Assembly (NCBI RefSeq): GCF_020035535.1
Contig: NZ_CP083350.1
Location: 372,001-436,000, forward strand
Source of the DNA: Ensifer adhaerens
GTDB taxonomy: Bacteria; Pseudomonadota; Alphaproteobacteria; Rhizobiales; Rhizobiaceae
Direction of reading: 5' to 3'
Length of the DNA stretch: 64,000 nt
Shown here piece after piece: positions 25,691 through 34,625 of the stretch. Every line of letters starts with the position of its first letter. Position 1 is the stretch's first letter. Both the position numbers and the translations under genes were made by a program. The notes below the pieces were generated by a model that was not told where the DNA came from, did no database searches, and saw only the letters and a list, made by a program, of their open reading frames with translations.

Positions 25691-25723
25691 AGAAGGGTGA
25701 ACCTGCGGGGGAAACGCGTCAGA

Positions 25724-27178
25724 TCACCATGGCAAGGAGAAGGTCTTGACGTTGGTAAAGCTTTTCATCGCCTCGATGACGCCTTCCTTGTAGCCGTTGC
25801 CCGAATCCTTGATGCCGCCGAAGGGGCTCATCTCGATACGGTAGCCCGGCACTTCCCAGATGTTGACGGTGCCGACCTTTAGGCCTGCGATGTACTTCTG
25901 CATGCGGCGGAAGTCGTTGGTGCAGACGCCGGACGAGAGTCCGAAGGCGGTCGAGTTCGACAGCGCGATCAGCGCGTCGTCGTCATCGGGCGCACGCACG
26001 ATCGGTATGATCGGCGCGAAGGTTTCTTCCATCACCAGTTCGCTTGAATGCTTGACCCGGTCAACGACGATTGGCGGCAACAGGGCGCCCTTTCGACCGG
26101 GGTTGTAGAGGATTTCTGCGCCCTCTTCCGCTGCCTTGTACACGCGCTGCTCAAAGACTTCCGCCGCGCGTGCGTGGACGACGGTACCGAGTTCGGTCGC
26201 CCGGTCCATCGGATCGCCGAACTTCAGCTTCTTCGCCCGCTCCAGCACCAGCGGCACGAAGCGATCGGCAACGCTCTCCTGGCAGAGAATACGCTTGACC
26301 GCCGTGCAGCGCTGGCCCGAGTTCTTCGTCGCGCCGGCCACGGCGAGATCCGCCGCTCTTGCGAGGTCGTCGTCCGACAGATCGTTGAGGATGATCAGCG
26401 GGTCGTTGCCGCCAAGTTCCAGCACCTGGCGCTTGTAGTGGGCATGGGCGGCGATCAATTTTCCGACGGGCACGCTGCCGGTAAAGGTGATGAGGTCGAA
26501 GTTCGGGTTGTTGATCATCTCCATGCCGATATCGGCGGGCCAGCCGGTGACGACCGATAGCATTTCCGGCGGCAGGCCGGCCTCATAGAGGATGTCGGCG
26601 AAGATCAGCGCAGTCATCGGCGTCAACTCGGTCGGCTTCAGGACGACGCAATTGTTGGTCGCCACCGCCGGCGCCACCTTGTGCGCCACCATGTTGAGCG
26701 GATGATTGAAGGGCGTGATCGCCGAAATGGCGGTCAGGGGTTCGCGCGTGGTGAAGATCTTGCGCGCCTTGCCGTGCGGAGTGAGGTCGCAGGAGAAGAT
26801 CTCGCCATCGTCGTGGATGCACATCTGGCCCGACAGCGTCAGCACATCGAAGGCGCGACCCACCTCATAGAGCGAGTCCTGCTTGGAGATGCCGAGCTCC
26901 AGGGTGATGAGGTCCGAAATTTCCTCCTTGCGGGCAACGAGCAGGTCCGCCGCCTTGAGCAGGATGCGCTGACGCTCGTAGCGCGTCAGCTTCGGCTGGT
27001 ACGCGGCCGCGATCTCGAACGCCTTGCGGGCGTGCTCGGCATTGCCCGCGGGAACGGTGCCGATGACGGCATCGTTGAAGGGATAGCGCACTTCGATGCG
27101 CCCTTCGGTATCGACCGCCTTGCCGGCGATCCGCATCGGCTCGTGGCGAATGGCGAATGTCGTTTCCACCTTGGTCAT
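25724..27178 (-). CDS. phnY: Phosphonoacetaldehyde dehydrogenase
   Basis: A 484-residue NAD-dependent aldehyde dehydrogenase. The catalytic Glu lies in [14 protein letters not shown] and the catalytic Cys in [21 protein letters not shown] is the cofactor region. In the PhnW-PhnY-PhnA route it oxidises phosphonoacetaldehyde to phosphonoacetate. The start at 27178 has GGAGG 8 bases upstream and lies 10 bp after the phnA stop. The family assignment rests on operon context, since aldehyde dehydrogenases are otherwise hard to tell apart. Confidence 0.92.
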   Translation of the reverse strand: MTKVETTFAIRHEPMRIAGKAVDTEGRIEVRYPFNDAVIGTVPAGNAEHARKAFEIAAAYQPKLTRYERQRILLKAADLLVARKEEISDLITLELGISKQDSLYEVGRAFDVLTLSGQMCIHDDGEIFSCDLTPHGKARKIFTTREPLTAISAITPFNHPLNMVAHKVAPAVATNNCVVLKPTELTPMTALIFADILYEAGLPPEMLSVVTGWPADIGMEMINNPNFDLITFTGSVPVGKLIAAHAHYKRQVLELGGNDPLIILNDLSDDDLARAADLAVAGATKNSGQRCTAVKRILCQESVADRFVPLVLERAKKLKFGDPMDRATELGTVVHARAAEVFEQRVYKAAEEGAEILYNPGRKGALLPPIVVDRVKHSSELVMEETFAPIIPIVRAPDDDDALIALSNSTAFGLSSGVCTNDFRRMQKYIAGLKVGTVNIWEVPGYRIEMSPFGGIKDSGNGYKEGVIEAMKSFTNVKTFSLPW

Positions 27179-27188
27179 CGCGTCCTCC

Positions 27189-28451
27189 CTAGTGCGCAAC
27201 CTGCGCCGCAGCGACGAGCGCGTAGAAGAACGCGTCGAAGTTGCGCAGCGTGCCGGCCGAAAGAAGTTCGGGAAGCTTGCGGTTGGCGATGAATGGCACT
27301 TCCTGTTCCGTCAGGCCGCCATGCGAGCGCAGCGGCTCATTGAGGGCTGCGAGATCGTGGCGGTGCTCGCTGGTGCCGAGCGTCTTGTTTTCGGTCGAAA
27401 TCAGCACGAGGTCGCCGATGCGGTCGTCGGGCAGCTCGAAGCGCACGCAGGCTTCCGGGCGTGTAAGGACGACATCGATACCCTCGATCGCCTTCAGGCG
27501 CTCGATGATCTCCTCCTTGTCGGCTCCCTCCGGAAGATAGGCCGTGGCAAACGAACCAAGCGCACCGTGATGCACGACATAGGGGTCAGTGATCGGCAGG
27601 ATCACCCGGGCTGCGTCCTTGCCGAGCCATTGGTCGAGCAGGTCCTGGACGTAGACCACGTCGGGCGAACCGTCCGCCTTGTGTTTCGGCTTCATGCCGT
27701 GGTCGGCGGTGACGATGATCGCGGCACCGAGCGCGTCGAGTTCGGTCAGGTACTTGTCGAACATCTCGTAGAAGGAATTTGCCTGCGGCACGCCCGGCGC
27801 ATACTTGTGCTGCACGTAGTCGGTCGTCGTCAGATACATGACGTCAGGCCGGAACTCCTTGAGCAGCTTGACGCCGGCGGCAAAAACGAATTCCGAGAGA
27901 TCGGCGGAATAGACTTCCGGCACGGGACGACCGAGCCAGGCAGAGGCATTGTCGAGACCGTTTTCCGCCTCCGTCGTCTTGTCGGACTTTTCCGAGGAGA
28001 AGCAGATCGCCCTGCCCTCGTCGAACTTGAGGCCGTCGCCGAGCAGCGCCCTGAGCTTGTCCTTGGCCGTCACCACAGCCACCTTCGCGCCGGCATCGTA
28101 GAACGCCTTAAAGATCGTCGGAGCGCGCAGGAAGCGCGGGTCGTTCATCATCACTTCGTTGCCGGTCTGCGGTTCGTAGAGATAGTTGCCGCAGATGCCA
28201 TGGATCGCCGGCGGCCGGCCGGTGGCGATGGAAAGGTTGTTCGGGTTGGTGAAGCTCGGGATGACGCTGAGCGCGGTGCGCTCCGTGCCGGTCTTGCGGA
28301 TGCGCTCGAGCGTCGGCATCAGCCCGGCTTTGATGGCTTCGTCGAGATAGGCCGGCTCGCAGCCGTCGAGGCAGATGGCAATCGCCGGAACCTTCGGCCA
28401 GGGATAGGTGCGGCGGTTTGCGGTGACGGTGATCTTGGACATCTGGTTCAT
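27189..28451 (-). CDS. phnA: Phosphonoacetate hydrolase
   Basis: A 420-residue zinc enzyme of the alkaline-phosphatase superfamily that splits phosphonoacetate to acetate and phosphate. Metal-site residues are visible in [14 protein letters not shown], in [17 protein letters not shown] (the Thr nucleophile), in [15 protein letters not shown] and in [18 protein letters not shown]. The gene lies 15 bp after the phnW stop and 10 bp before phnY in the known AEP order. A homologous three-gene pathway has been characterised biochemically in S. meliloti. Confidence 0.94.
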   Translation of the reverse strand: MNQMSKITVTANRRTYPWPKVPAIAICLDGCEPAYLDEAIKAGLMPTLERIRKTGTERTALSVIPSFTNPNNLSIATGRPPAIHGICGNYLYEPQTGNEVMMNDPRFLRAPTIFKAFYDAGAKVAVVTAKDKLRALLGDGLKFDEGRAICFSSEKSDKTTEAENGLDNASAWLGRPVPEVYSADLSEFVFAAGVKLLKEFRPDVMYLTTTDYVQHKYAPGVPQANSFYEMFDKYLTELDALGAAIIVTADHGMKPKHKADGSPDVVYVQDLLDQWLGKDAARVILPITDPYVVHHGALGSFATAYLPEGADKEEIIERLKAIEGIDVVLTRPEACVRFELPDDRIGDLVLISTENKTLGTSEHRHDLAALNEPLRSHGGLTEQEVPFIANRKLPELLSAGTLRNFDAFFYALVAAAQVAH

Positions 28452-28466
28452 TGGAATTTCCTTTGT

Positions 28467-29669
28467 TCAGGCAGCGAGACGACGGCGTTCTTCGAGGGCG
28501 ACGGCCGGCGGGGCAGCACTATCGACGCCCATTTCATTGAGGGATTGACTAGCGGCTTCGACCACGCGGCGCATGACATGCTCGTCCATGCGGCCGATGC
28601 AGCCGACGCGGAAGCTGTCGACGACGGTCAGCTTGCCCGGATAGATGATGAAGCCCTTGTCCTTCATCAGGTCGTAGAAACGATCGAAGGCGAAGGCGGG
28701 ATGGGCCGGGCTGAAGAAGGTGACGATGATCGGCGACAGCCACTGGTCGGCAAGCAGCGTCTCGAAGCCCGCCTCGCGCATGCCGGCGACCATGACGTCA
28801 CGGTTGCGGGCATAGCGCGCACCGCGGCCGGCAACGCCCCCCTCCTCGCGGTGCAGCCGCAGCGCTTCGAGGAAGGCCGCGACCACATGGGTCGGCGGCG
28901 TGAAGCGCCATTGGCCCGTCTTGTTCATGTAGTCCCACTGCGCATGCACATCGAGGCTCAGCGAATGGCTGCGGCCCTTGGCGGCCTCCAGTTCGCTCTT
29001 GCGGGCGATGACGAAGCCGAAGCCGGGCACACCCTCGATGCACTTGTTGGCGGAAGAAACGATCGCCTCGTAGCGGAAATCGCCAATACCGGCAGGCACT
29101 GCGCCGAAAGCGCTCATCGAGTCGACGAGCAGCTTGCGGCCGCGGGAGTAGACCGTGTCGGAAATCTCCTTCAGCGGGTTGAGGATGCCGGAGCTCGTTT
29201 CGCAATGGACGACCACGACATGGGTGATACCAGGGTCGGCATCGAGCGCCGCTGCAACCTCCGGACCGCGCGGCGGCATGTAGTCGCCCTTGTCGATCGT
29301 CACGTGGGCGCGACCGAGATAGGAGAGCGTCTGGGCGATGCGCTTGCCATAGGCGCCGTTCATCAGCACCAGCACCTTGCCGTCCTTCGGAACGAAGCTG
29401 CCGAGCATGGCCTCGACCGAAAACGAGCCACTGCCCTGCATCGGCACACAATCGAACTCGCCCTTGGTGTCACCGGCGATATCGAGCAGTTCGCGGCGCA
29501 GTTTGGCCGTCATCGCGCGGAAATCGCCATCCCAGGAACCCCAATCGCGCAGCATGGCTTCCTTGACCTCATAGGCCGTCGTCAGCGGGCCGGGCGTCAA
29601 CAGATAGGGCTCGCCGAGCCTCGGCGTTTCCAGGGGCGCGATGGTTCTGTCAGAAGCGGTGTTTGGCAT
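28467..29669 (-). CDS. phnW: 2-aminoethylphosphonate-pyruvate transaminase
   Basis: A 400-residue PLP aminotransferase (class V) that converts AEP and pyruvate to phosphonoacetaldehyde and alanine. Features are PYLLTPGPLTTAYEVKEAML near the N-terminus, VVHCETSSGILNPL and the PLP-lysine region SSANKCIEGVPGFGFVIAR. The start at 29669 was chosen because homology begins at LGEPYLLTPGPL and GAGGAC lies upstream. It heads the phnW-phnA-phnY transcript, and a copy of the AEP motif lies 62-88 bp upstream. The C-terminus (about 30 residues) is Ala-rich and longer than usual. Confidence 0.94.
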   Translation of the reverse strand: MPNTASDRTIAPLETPRLGEPYLLTPGPLTTAYEVKEAMLRDWGSWDGDFRAMTAKLRRELLDIAGDTKGEFDCVPMQGSGSFSVEAMLGSFVPKDGKVLVLMNGAYGKRIAQTLSYLGRAHVTIDKGDYMPPRGPEVAAALDADPGITHVVVVHCETSSGILNPLKEISDTVYSRGRKLLVDSMSAFGAVPAGIGDFRYEAIVSSANKCIEGVPGFGFVIARKSELEAAKGRSHSLSLDVHAQWDYMNKTGQWRFTPPTHVVAAFLEALRLHREEGGVAGRGARYARNRDVMVAGMREAGFETLLADQWLSPIIVTFFSPAHPAFAFDRFYDLMKDKGFIIYPGKLTVVDSFRVGCIGRMDEHVMRRVVEAASQSLNEMGVDSAAPPAVALEERRRLAA

Positions 29670-29730
29670 TGTCCGTCCTCGCAGTTGGCGTGTTCGAGAA
29701 CGACAATGGGGCGGAAACATCTATCTGTAA

Positions 29731-29757
29731 AATCGTTCTTTTGTATCAATCTATCGA
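29731..29757 (-). promoter_or_regulatory. AEP-regulon motif, copy B (upstream of phnW)
   Basis: ATCGTTC, 13 bases, then TATCGAT on the plus strand. The nearest edge is 62 bp from the phnW ATG, exactly the distance of copy C from the Na/Pi ATG. It sits in a short AT-rich gap between phnW and the Na/Pi stop. Confidence 0.72.
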
Positions 29758-29771
29758 TTTCGTTTATATGT

Positions 29772-31424
29772 CTACGCGGCGGGAACCAGGCGGCTTTCAA
29801 GGAGGTCGCCGCTCTCGCGCAGGCGCGGATAGGCCATGGTGGTCACGAGCGAATTGACCTCCTTCAGCGCCCGCACGATCTCCAGGTGCATGTCACTCGA
29901 CAGGATACTGGCCGCCACTCCCTGGCGAAGCCGCTCCAGGTGGCACTTGCTGCTCTCCTCGACGAGACGACGGATATGTTCCTTCTGCCGAACCATCTCG
30001 CGGGCAATCACCGGATCGGGTGAGACGAGAAGGTTGGCCGCGAGCCGGACGTTGGAAGACACGGCCGCGTGCAGCAGGGTGAGCTCACGCCATCCCTCTT
30101 GCGAGAACGTGCCTGCGCCCGCAAGCCGCTCCTCGGCCATCTGCAGCAGGCTCTTTGCAACAACGTCGCCGGCATATTCGAGGTGGATCGCCGCCTCCGT
30201 GAGTTCGATGCCCCGTCGCGATTGGTCTTCGGTCAAGATGCCGCGATTGACGGCGGCGATGTAAAGCTTGATCGCGCTATGGGCCACGTGGATGTCACCG
30301 TCGATCCTCCTGAGCGCCTTGACCGTCTGGGGTGTCGGCGCGTGAATGACCGTCATGACGGGCTCAAGCATCCGGGCGATGAGATTGCCCATATGGAGCA
30401 CCTCGCGTGCTGCAGCCGCAAGCGCCTGCGCCGGCTTGTCGATCAGCGCCGGGTCAAGGGCGCTGAAATGAGCCGAACTTTCATTGGCACCAGCGGGTTC
30501 CGGCATAACCAACCGAACGAGGCGCGCCATCGGGCCGCAGAAGATCACCCCGACGAGAACCAGGGCCGCGTTGAAGAGCACATGCAGATTGACGAGCTTG
30601 CCGGCCACCGTCTCACCCGGAAGCCAGTCAAATGGAGAATGCAGCGCAAAGAGGCCAAAGATCATCGCGCCGAACAGGGCGCGGAAGAAGAAATTGCCAA
30701 GCGGCAGGCGTCGGCCTTCGACCGGCAGGCCACGGGTCAGCCAGAGCGCGATGAGCCCGCCGCCGATATTGACGCCGAGCACGAGCGGAATACCGACGTC
30801 CAGGGGCACGATGCCCTTCACGGCAAAGGTCAGGATCAGCAGGATCGCGGCGACGCTGGAGTGCAGCGCCCAGGTGAAAAGGGCGGCAAGGATCATCACC
30901 GTCAGCGCATCCTTGCCGACAAAGGCGACGACGGATGGCAGCAGCGGGCTTTGCGAGAGCGGCTGCGTCGCATGGCCGATCATCTGCAGCGAAAGCAGCA
31001 GCAGACCGATACCGAGCACGGCGCGGCCCCCTTCGACGGTCTTGCGGGTCGATGCCTTCAGATGAGCGAGACCGCCAACGGCGATTAGAAGCGGTGCCAG
31101 CCAGTGCAGGTCGAAGGACAGGATCTTGACGACGAGCGCCGAGCCGAGATCGGCACCCAGCAGAACCGCCAGACCGGTATCCAGCGCCAGTGCGCCGCTG
31201 ACGGCAAAACCGGCGGCAAGCATGGCAACCGCCGTCGAGCTCTGCAGGGCAATGGCAACAGCGCAGCCGCAGATGGCTGCCCGCGGTCGTCCGCCCGCAC
31301 CGCCGACGGTGCGTGCAACGATGTCGCCTGCCGCGGTCTCGACGCCCTTCTTCACGAGACTGACGGCGTAGAGCAAAAGGACAGTGGCAGCGGCAAGCTC
31401 AAGGGCGACAGCCGGGAGGTTCAT
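29772..31424 (-). CDS. Na/Pi cotransporter family protein with PhoU-like C-terminus
   Basis: A 550-residue membrane protein. The two Na/Pi repeats carry IALQSSTAVAMLAAGFA and ALHSSVAAILLILTF, the QSS motifs of this family. After about residue 320 the protein is soluble and helical (LAAAAREVLHMGNLIARMLE), like PhoU. The E. coli relative YjbB exports phosphate; here the gene lies next to the phosphate-releasing phnA and shares its promoter motif, so export of surplus phosphate is a reasonable inference. It diverges from the LysR gene. Confidence 0.88.
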   Translation of the reverse strand: MNLPAVALELAAATVLLLYAVSLVKKGVETAAGDIVARTVGGAGGRPRAAICGCAVAIALQSSTAVAMLAAGFAVSGALALDTGLAVLLGADLGSALVVKILSFDLHWLAPLLIAVGGLAHLKASTRKTVEGGRAVLGIGLLLLSLQMIGHATQPLSQSPLLPSVVAFVGKDALTVMILAALFTWALHSSVAAILLILTFAVKGIVPLDVGIPLVLGVNIGGGLIALWLTRGLPVEGRRLPLGNFFFRALFGAMIFGLFALHSPFDWLPGETVAGKLVNLHVLFNAALVLVGVIFCGPMARLVRLVMPEPAGANESSAHFSALDPALIDKPAQALAAAAREVLHMGNLIARMLEPVMTVIHAPTPQTVKALRRIDGDIHVAHSAIKLYIAAVNRGILTEDQSRRGIELTEAAIHLEYAGDVVAKSLLQMAEERLAGAGTFSQEGWRELTLLHAAVSSNVRLAANLLVSPDPVIAREMVRQKEHIRRLVEESSKCHLERLRQGVAASILSSDMHLEIVRALKEVNSLVTTMAYPRLRESGDLLESRLVPAA

Positions 31425-31485
31425 GGGCGCGCTCCGGAAAGAGATGCAATCCGAAAACTATCCGCCGCCACTTTACATAAATCAA

Positions 31486-31512
31486 ATCGTTCGTTTTAAT
31501 CAAACCATAGAT
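31486..31512. promoter_or_regulatory. AEP-regulon motif, copy C (Na/Pi - LysR divergent promoter)
   Basis: ATCGTTC, 13 bases, then CATAGAT on the plus strand. It lies 62 bp from the Na/Pi ATG and 28 bp before the LysR ATG, so one site could control both directions, including autoregulation by the LysR protein. Confidence 0.72.
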
Positions 31513-31539
31513 CAAATCTATTCAAGAGGCGTCGTACGC

Positions 31540-32415
31540 ATGCGCTATGTCCAGCTTCGCGCCTTCCACAATGTGGCCATCCATGGTGGCTTCTCGCGCG
31601 CAGCCGAAGCGCTGTTCCTCACCCAACCCGCCGTCTCGGATCAGGTGCGCAAGCTCGAAGAGGAATACGATGTCCTCCTCTTCAACCGAAACAAGAAGCA
31701 GGTGACACTGACCCAGGCCGGCCAGCAGCTTCTCGAAGTCACCCGCCGCATGTTCGATGTTGAGCAGCAGGCCCTGGATCTTTTGTCGGAATCACGGGCG
31801 CTGAGAGCGGGAAAACTACGGATCGTTGCCGATGCCGCCCACCACCTGCTGCATATCCTTGCCGCCTTCCGGCGTACCTATCCGACGGTGCAGGTCTCGA
31901 TCGACTCCGGCAACACCGAAACGGTCATCACCAGCCTGCACGCCTATGAGGCGGATATCGGCGTTCTCGGAGAAATCCCGCAATCGAGCGACTTCGACAT
32001 CCTGAAACTCAATTCCACGCCGATCATCGCGTTCGCCAGCCGCGACTACCCGCTCGCGGGCCGGAAGACGGTTACCCTCGCCGAGCTTGCCGGACATCCG
32101 CTCGTCATGCGCGAGCAGGGTTCCAAGACGCGGCAGAAGCTGGAGGCGATGGCCCAGCAATGCGGCGCGTCTCTGACGCCGCTCATCGAAGCGGAGGGAC
32201 GCGAGGCCGTGCGCGAGATCGTTGCGGCGGGCGGTGGTGTCGGTTTCGTTTCCTCGGCGGAGTTCGGCCAGGACAGCCGCCTCGTTCCCATCCGGATCGA
32301 CGCGCCGGAGATGCTGATGGATGAAGCACTGATCTGCCTGCGCGAGCGCAGCAACGGCAAGCTCGTCAGCGCCTTCTTCGACATCGCGCGCAAACTGGCA
32401 CACCGGGCGACGTAG
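31540..32415 (+). CDS. phnR: LysR regulator of AEP catabolism (PhnR-like)
   Basis: A 291-residue LysR protein with the HTH near residues 1-60 (AFHNVAIHGGFSRAAEALFL, then TQPAVSDQVRKLEEEYDVLL, FNRNKKQV) and an effector domain with LRIVADAAHHLLHI. LysR proteins of this type accompany AEP genes in many bacteria. The start at 31540 was chosen over longer in-frame starts because family homology begins there and upstream sequence is AT-rich promoter. It is the best candidate to bind the three ATCGTTC-N13-TATNGAT sites. The symbol is by analogy. Confidence 0.85.
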   Translation: MRYVQLRAFHNVAIHGGFSRAAEALFLTQPAVSDQVRKLEEEYDVLLFNRNKKQVTLTQAGQQLLEVTRRMFDVEQQALDLLSESRALRAGKLRIVADAAHHLLHILAAFRRTYPTVQVSIDSGNTETVITSLHAYEADIGVLGEIPQSSDFDILKLNSTPIIAFASRDYPLAGRKTVTLAELAGHPLVMREQGSKTRQKLEAMAQQCGASLTPLIEAEGREAVREIVAAGGGVGFVSSAEFGQDSRLVPIRIDAPEMLMDEALICLRERSNGKLVSAFFDIARKLAHRAT

Positions 32416-32470
32416 GCTTCACCAAGCTTACGGCACAACACTGCCGAACGATGGGCTCGCGTGCGATAAC

Positions 32471-33469
32471 TTATCCACTAGAAGCCTGAACGACGGTGAC
32501 GGCGATCATGTGGAACACGTCATCGGCATTACACCCACGCGAGAGATCATTGGCGGGCTTGGCGAGCCCCTGCAGGATCGGGCCGATGGCGGTGGCTCCA
32601 CCGATCCGCTGCGCAATCTTGTAACCGATGTTTGCGGCATCGAGGTTCGGAAAGACGAAGACATTGGCCTCGCCATGAAGGGCAGAGTTGGGTGCCTTGG
32701 CCGCGCTGACGGCCTCGACGAAGGCGGTGTCGAACTGCAACTCGCCGTCAATCACCAGCCCGGGCGCGGCCGCATGCGCAAGCCGCGTCGCCTCCACCAC
32801 CTTGGAAACGCGCTCATGCGCAGCGCTGCCGGCCGTCGAGAACGAGAGCATCGCTACCTTCGCCGGCTTTCCCGCAAGCGCCTCGAAGGATCCCGCCGAT
32901 GTGACGGCAATATCGGCAAGCCCTTGAGCATCGGGGTCAACCACCAGCCCGCAATCGGCAAAGACGAAAGCGCCCTTCTTGGCGTGATGCGGCGCACAGA
33001 GCATCATCAGGAAGAAGCTTGAGACCAGGCCGACACCCGGCGCGCGGCCGATGGTCTGGAGCGCGGCACGCACCGTGTCCGCCGTGGTTGCCACGGCGCC
33101 GCCGACCGTGCCGTCGGCCGCACCTTCCCGCACCATCATCGCGGCAAAGACGAGCGGTGATCGCACCGCCTCGGCTGCCGCCGCCGCGTCGACGCCCTTG
33201 CTTCGGCGCAGCTGATGGTAGGTCCCAGCAAGACGTGGGGTCAGCGACGACAATGCCGGGTCCTCGACACGGATTTCGTCCGATCGAGCGCCGGCTTCTG
33301 CCAGACGTTCCTCAACGACATTGCGATTGCCGACGAGCGTGATCTCGGCAAGGCCGGCTCTAACGGCCCGCAGGCCGCCTTCGACGATGCGCGGGTCTTC
33401 GCCCTCGGCGAGAACGATGTGACGGGGTGCGGATTTCGCGGCTTCGAGAATGCGATCGAGCGGTTTCAT
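32471..33469 (-). CDS. pta: Phosphate acetyltransferase
   Basis: A 332-residue enzyme of the Pta family, without the extra N-terminal domains of the E. coli protein. It converts acetyl phosphate and CoA to acetyl-CoA and phosphate. Typical segments are VLAEGEDPRIVEG, GVGLVSSFFLMML, AMLSFSTAGSA and FPNLDAANIGYKIAQRIGG. It is the last gene of the taurine operon and consumes the acetyl phosphate made by Xsc. Its ATG overlaps the tauZ stop (ATGA). Confidence 0.94.
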   Translation of the reverse strand: MKPLDRILEAAKSAPRHIVLAEGEDPRIVEGGLRAVRAGLAEITLVGNRNVVEERLAEAGARSDEIRVEDPALSSLTPRLAGTYHQLRRSKGVDAAAAAEAVRSPLVFAAMMVREGAADGTVGGAVATTADTVRAALQTIGRAPGVGLVSSFFLMMLCAPHHAKKGAFVFADCGLVVDPDAQGLADIAVTSAGSFEALAGKPAKVAMLSFSTAGSAAHERVSKVVEATRLAHAAAPGLVIDGELQFDTAFVEAVSAAKAPNSALHGEANVFVFPNLDAANIGYKIAQRIGGATAIGPILQGLAKPANDLSRGCNADDVFHMIAVTVVQASSG

Positions 33470-34506
33470 CAGGCGTGTCCCAGATAGTGAATGCCGACGA
33501 GGATGAAGAGGGCGATGAACACGGTTTCGGCGACGATCAGCGCGACGGCATCGCCGCCGACGTCGAGCACGCGGCGAAGCGAGGTGCGCATGCCGACGGC
33601 GACAATGCCCGCGAGCAGCGCCCAGCGGGACGTTTCCATGCCAGCCTTGGCGACCATTTCCGGCACGAAGCCGAAGGAATTCAGCGCCGCAAGAATCAGG
33701 AAGGCGACGACGAAGCCCGGCAGCAACGGCGGGCGTTTGCCGGTTTCGCCTTCGGGCTGCGGCACTTTGCGCAGCGACAGCGAGAAGATGAGGACGACCG
33801 GTGCCAGCATGGTGACGCGGATCAGCTTCACGAGCGTCGCCGTCTCGCCCGCCTCCGGCGAGACCGAGAAGCCGGCGCCGACAACCTGCGCGACATCATG
33901 GATGGTGCCACCAAAGAAGATGCCAGTCGCCCGCGCGTCAAGCCCCATGGTCTGGGCGATGATCGGATAGGCGATCATCGCAAGCGTGGAGAGCACCGTG
34001 ACCGAAAGCACGGTGAAGATTAGGTTGCGCTCGGAAAACTCGTTCTTTGGAAGGACGGCCGCGATAGCCATGGCGGCAGATGCACCGCAGATCGCGACCG
34101 AACCGCTGGTGATAAGCGCCAGCCGCCAGCCGCGCCCGAGTAGTTTTGCGGCAAGCAGGCCGAAGCCGATGGTGGCGGCGATGGCCGAGATAAGCAGCAG
34201 AATCGTGCTTGCGCCAAGCCCGATCAGCAAATCGACGCTGATGCGCATGCCGAGCAGCGCCACGCCGATGCGCAGCACCTTCTTGGCGCAGAAATCGATG
34301 CCGGCGACGCAGCGCCCTTCCTCGGACAGGAAGTGAAAGGCGATGCCGAGCAATAGCGCCATCAGCATGGCCGGCGCGCCGTAGTGGTCGGAAAGGAATT
34401 GAGCAGCGACGGCAACCGCCGCCGTAACGGCAAAGCCCGGCCAGTAGGCCGCAAAGCCGGAGGGCACGCTTCGGAAGCGTTCGTGGACGGAGGCAACGAA
34501 GGTCAT
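33469..34506 (-). CDS. tauZ: YeiH/COG2855-type membrane protein, putative sulfite/sulfate exporter
   Basis: A 345-residue membrane protein with about ten hydrophobic segments, including GIDFCAKKVLRIGVALLGMR and TSGSVAICGASAAMAIAAVL, typical of the UPF0324 (YeiH) family. Members found between xsc and pta are thought to export the sulfite or sulfate left by sulfonate breakdown. The start at 34506 is where homology begins. An insertion sequence ends 42 bp upstream, so this gene and pta may now depend on read-through from xsc or on a promoter in the element. Confidence 0.85.
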   Translation of the reverse strand: MTFVASVHERFRSVPSGFAAYWPGFAVTAAVAVAAQFLSDHYGAPAMLMALLLGIAFHFLSEEGRCVAGIDFCAKKVLRIGVALLGMRISVDLLIGLGASTILLLISAIAATIGFGLLAAKLLGRGWRLALITSGSVAICGASAAMAIAAVLPKNEFSERNLIFTVLSVTVLSTLAMIAYPIIAQTMGLDARATGIFFGGTIHDVAQVVGAGFSVSPEAGETATLVKLIRVTMLAPVVLIFSLSLRKVPQPEGETGKRPPLLPGFVVAFLILAALNSFGFVPEMVAKAGMETSRWALLAGIVAVGMRTSLRRVLDVGGDAVALIVAETVFIALFILVGIHYLGHA

Positions 34507-34547
34507 GGTTCTGTTCCGGTCATTTACGGGAGGCTTCGCCCCGCCCG

Positions 34548-34557
34548 GGGGCACCGG
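34548..34557. repeat. Target-site duplication, left copy
   Basis: GGGGCACCGG immediately left of the insertion sequence. An identical copy lies immediately right of it (36439-36448), so a 10-bp duplication was made on insertion. Confidence 0.9.
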
Positions 34558-34584
34558 CCAGCCACTTACTTAAATGTGGAATCG
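34558..34584 (+). repeat. IS left terminal inverted repeat
   Basis: 27 bases identical to the reverse complement of 36412-36438. Its inner 11 bases also form the left arm of a hairpin at 34574-34605. Confidence 0.93.
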
Positions 34585-34605
34585 ACTTTCGGGTCGATTC
34601 CACAT
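34574..34605. terminator. Hairpin at IS left end, downstream of transposase
   Basis: ATGTGGAATCGAC and its exact reverse complement (13 bp) flank the loop TTTCGG. It lies 21 bp beyond the transposase stop and overlaps the inverted repeat. It could end the transposase transcript (and reduce flow into tauZ), or be a transposase-binding structure. There is no strong T run. Confidence 0.5.
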
Positions 34606-34625
34606 GATTTAGCTCTCTCTAAAAT

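Noticed and set aside
27096..30023. Long plus-strand open frame (975 codons) opposite phnW and phnA
   Set aside because: Antisense shadow of two well-supported catabolic genes; no domain, no ribosome site.
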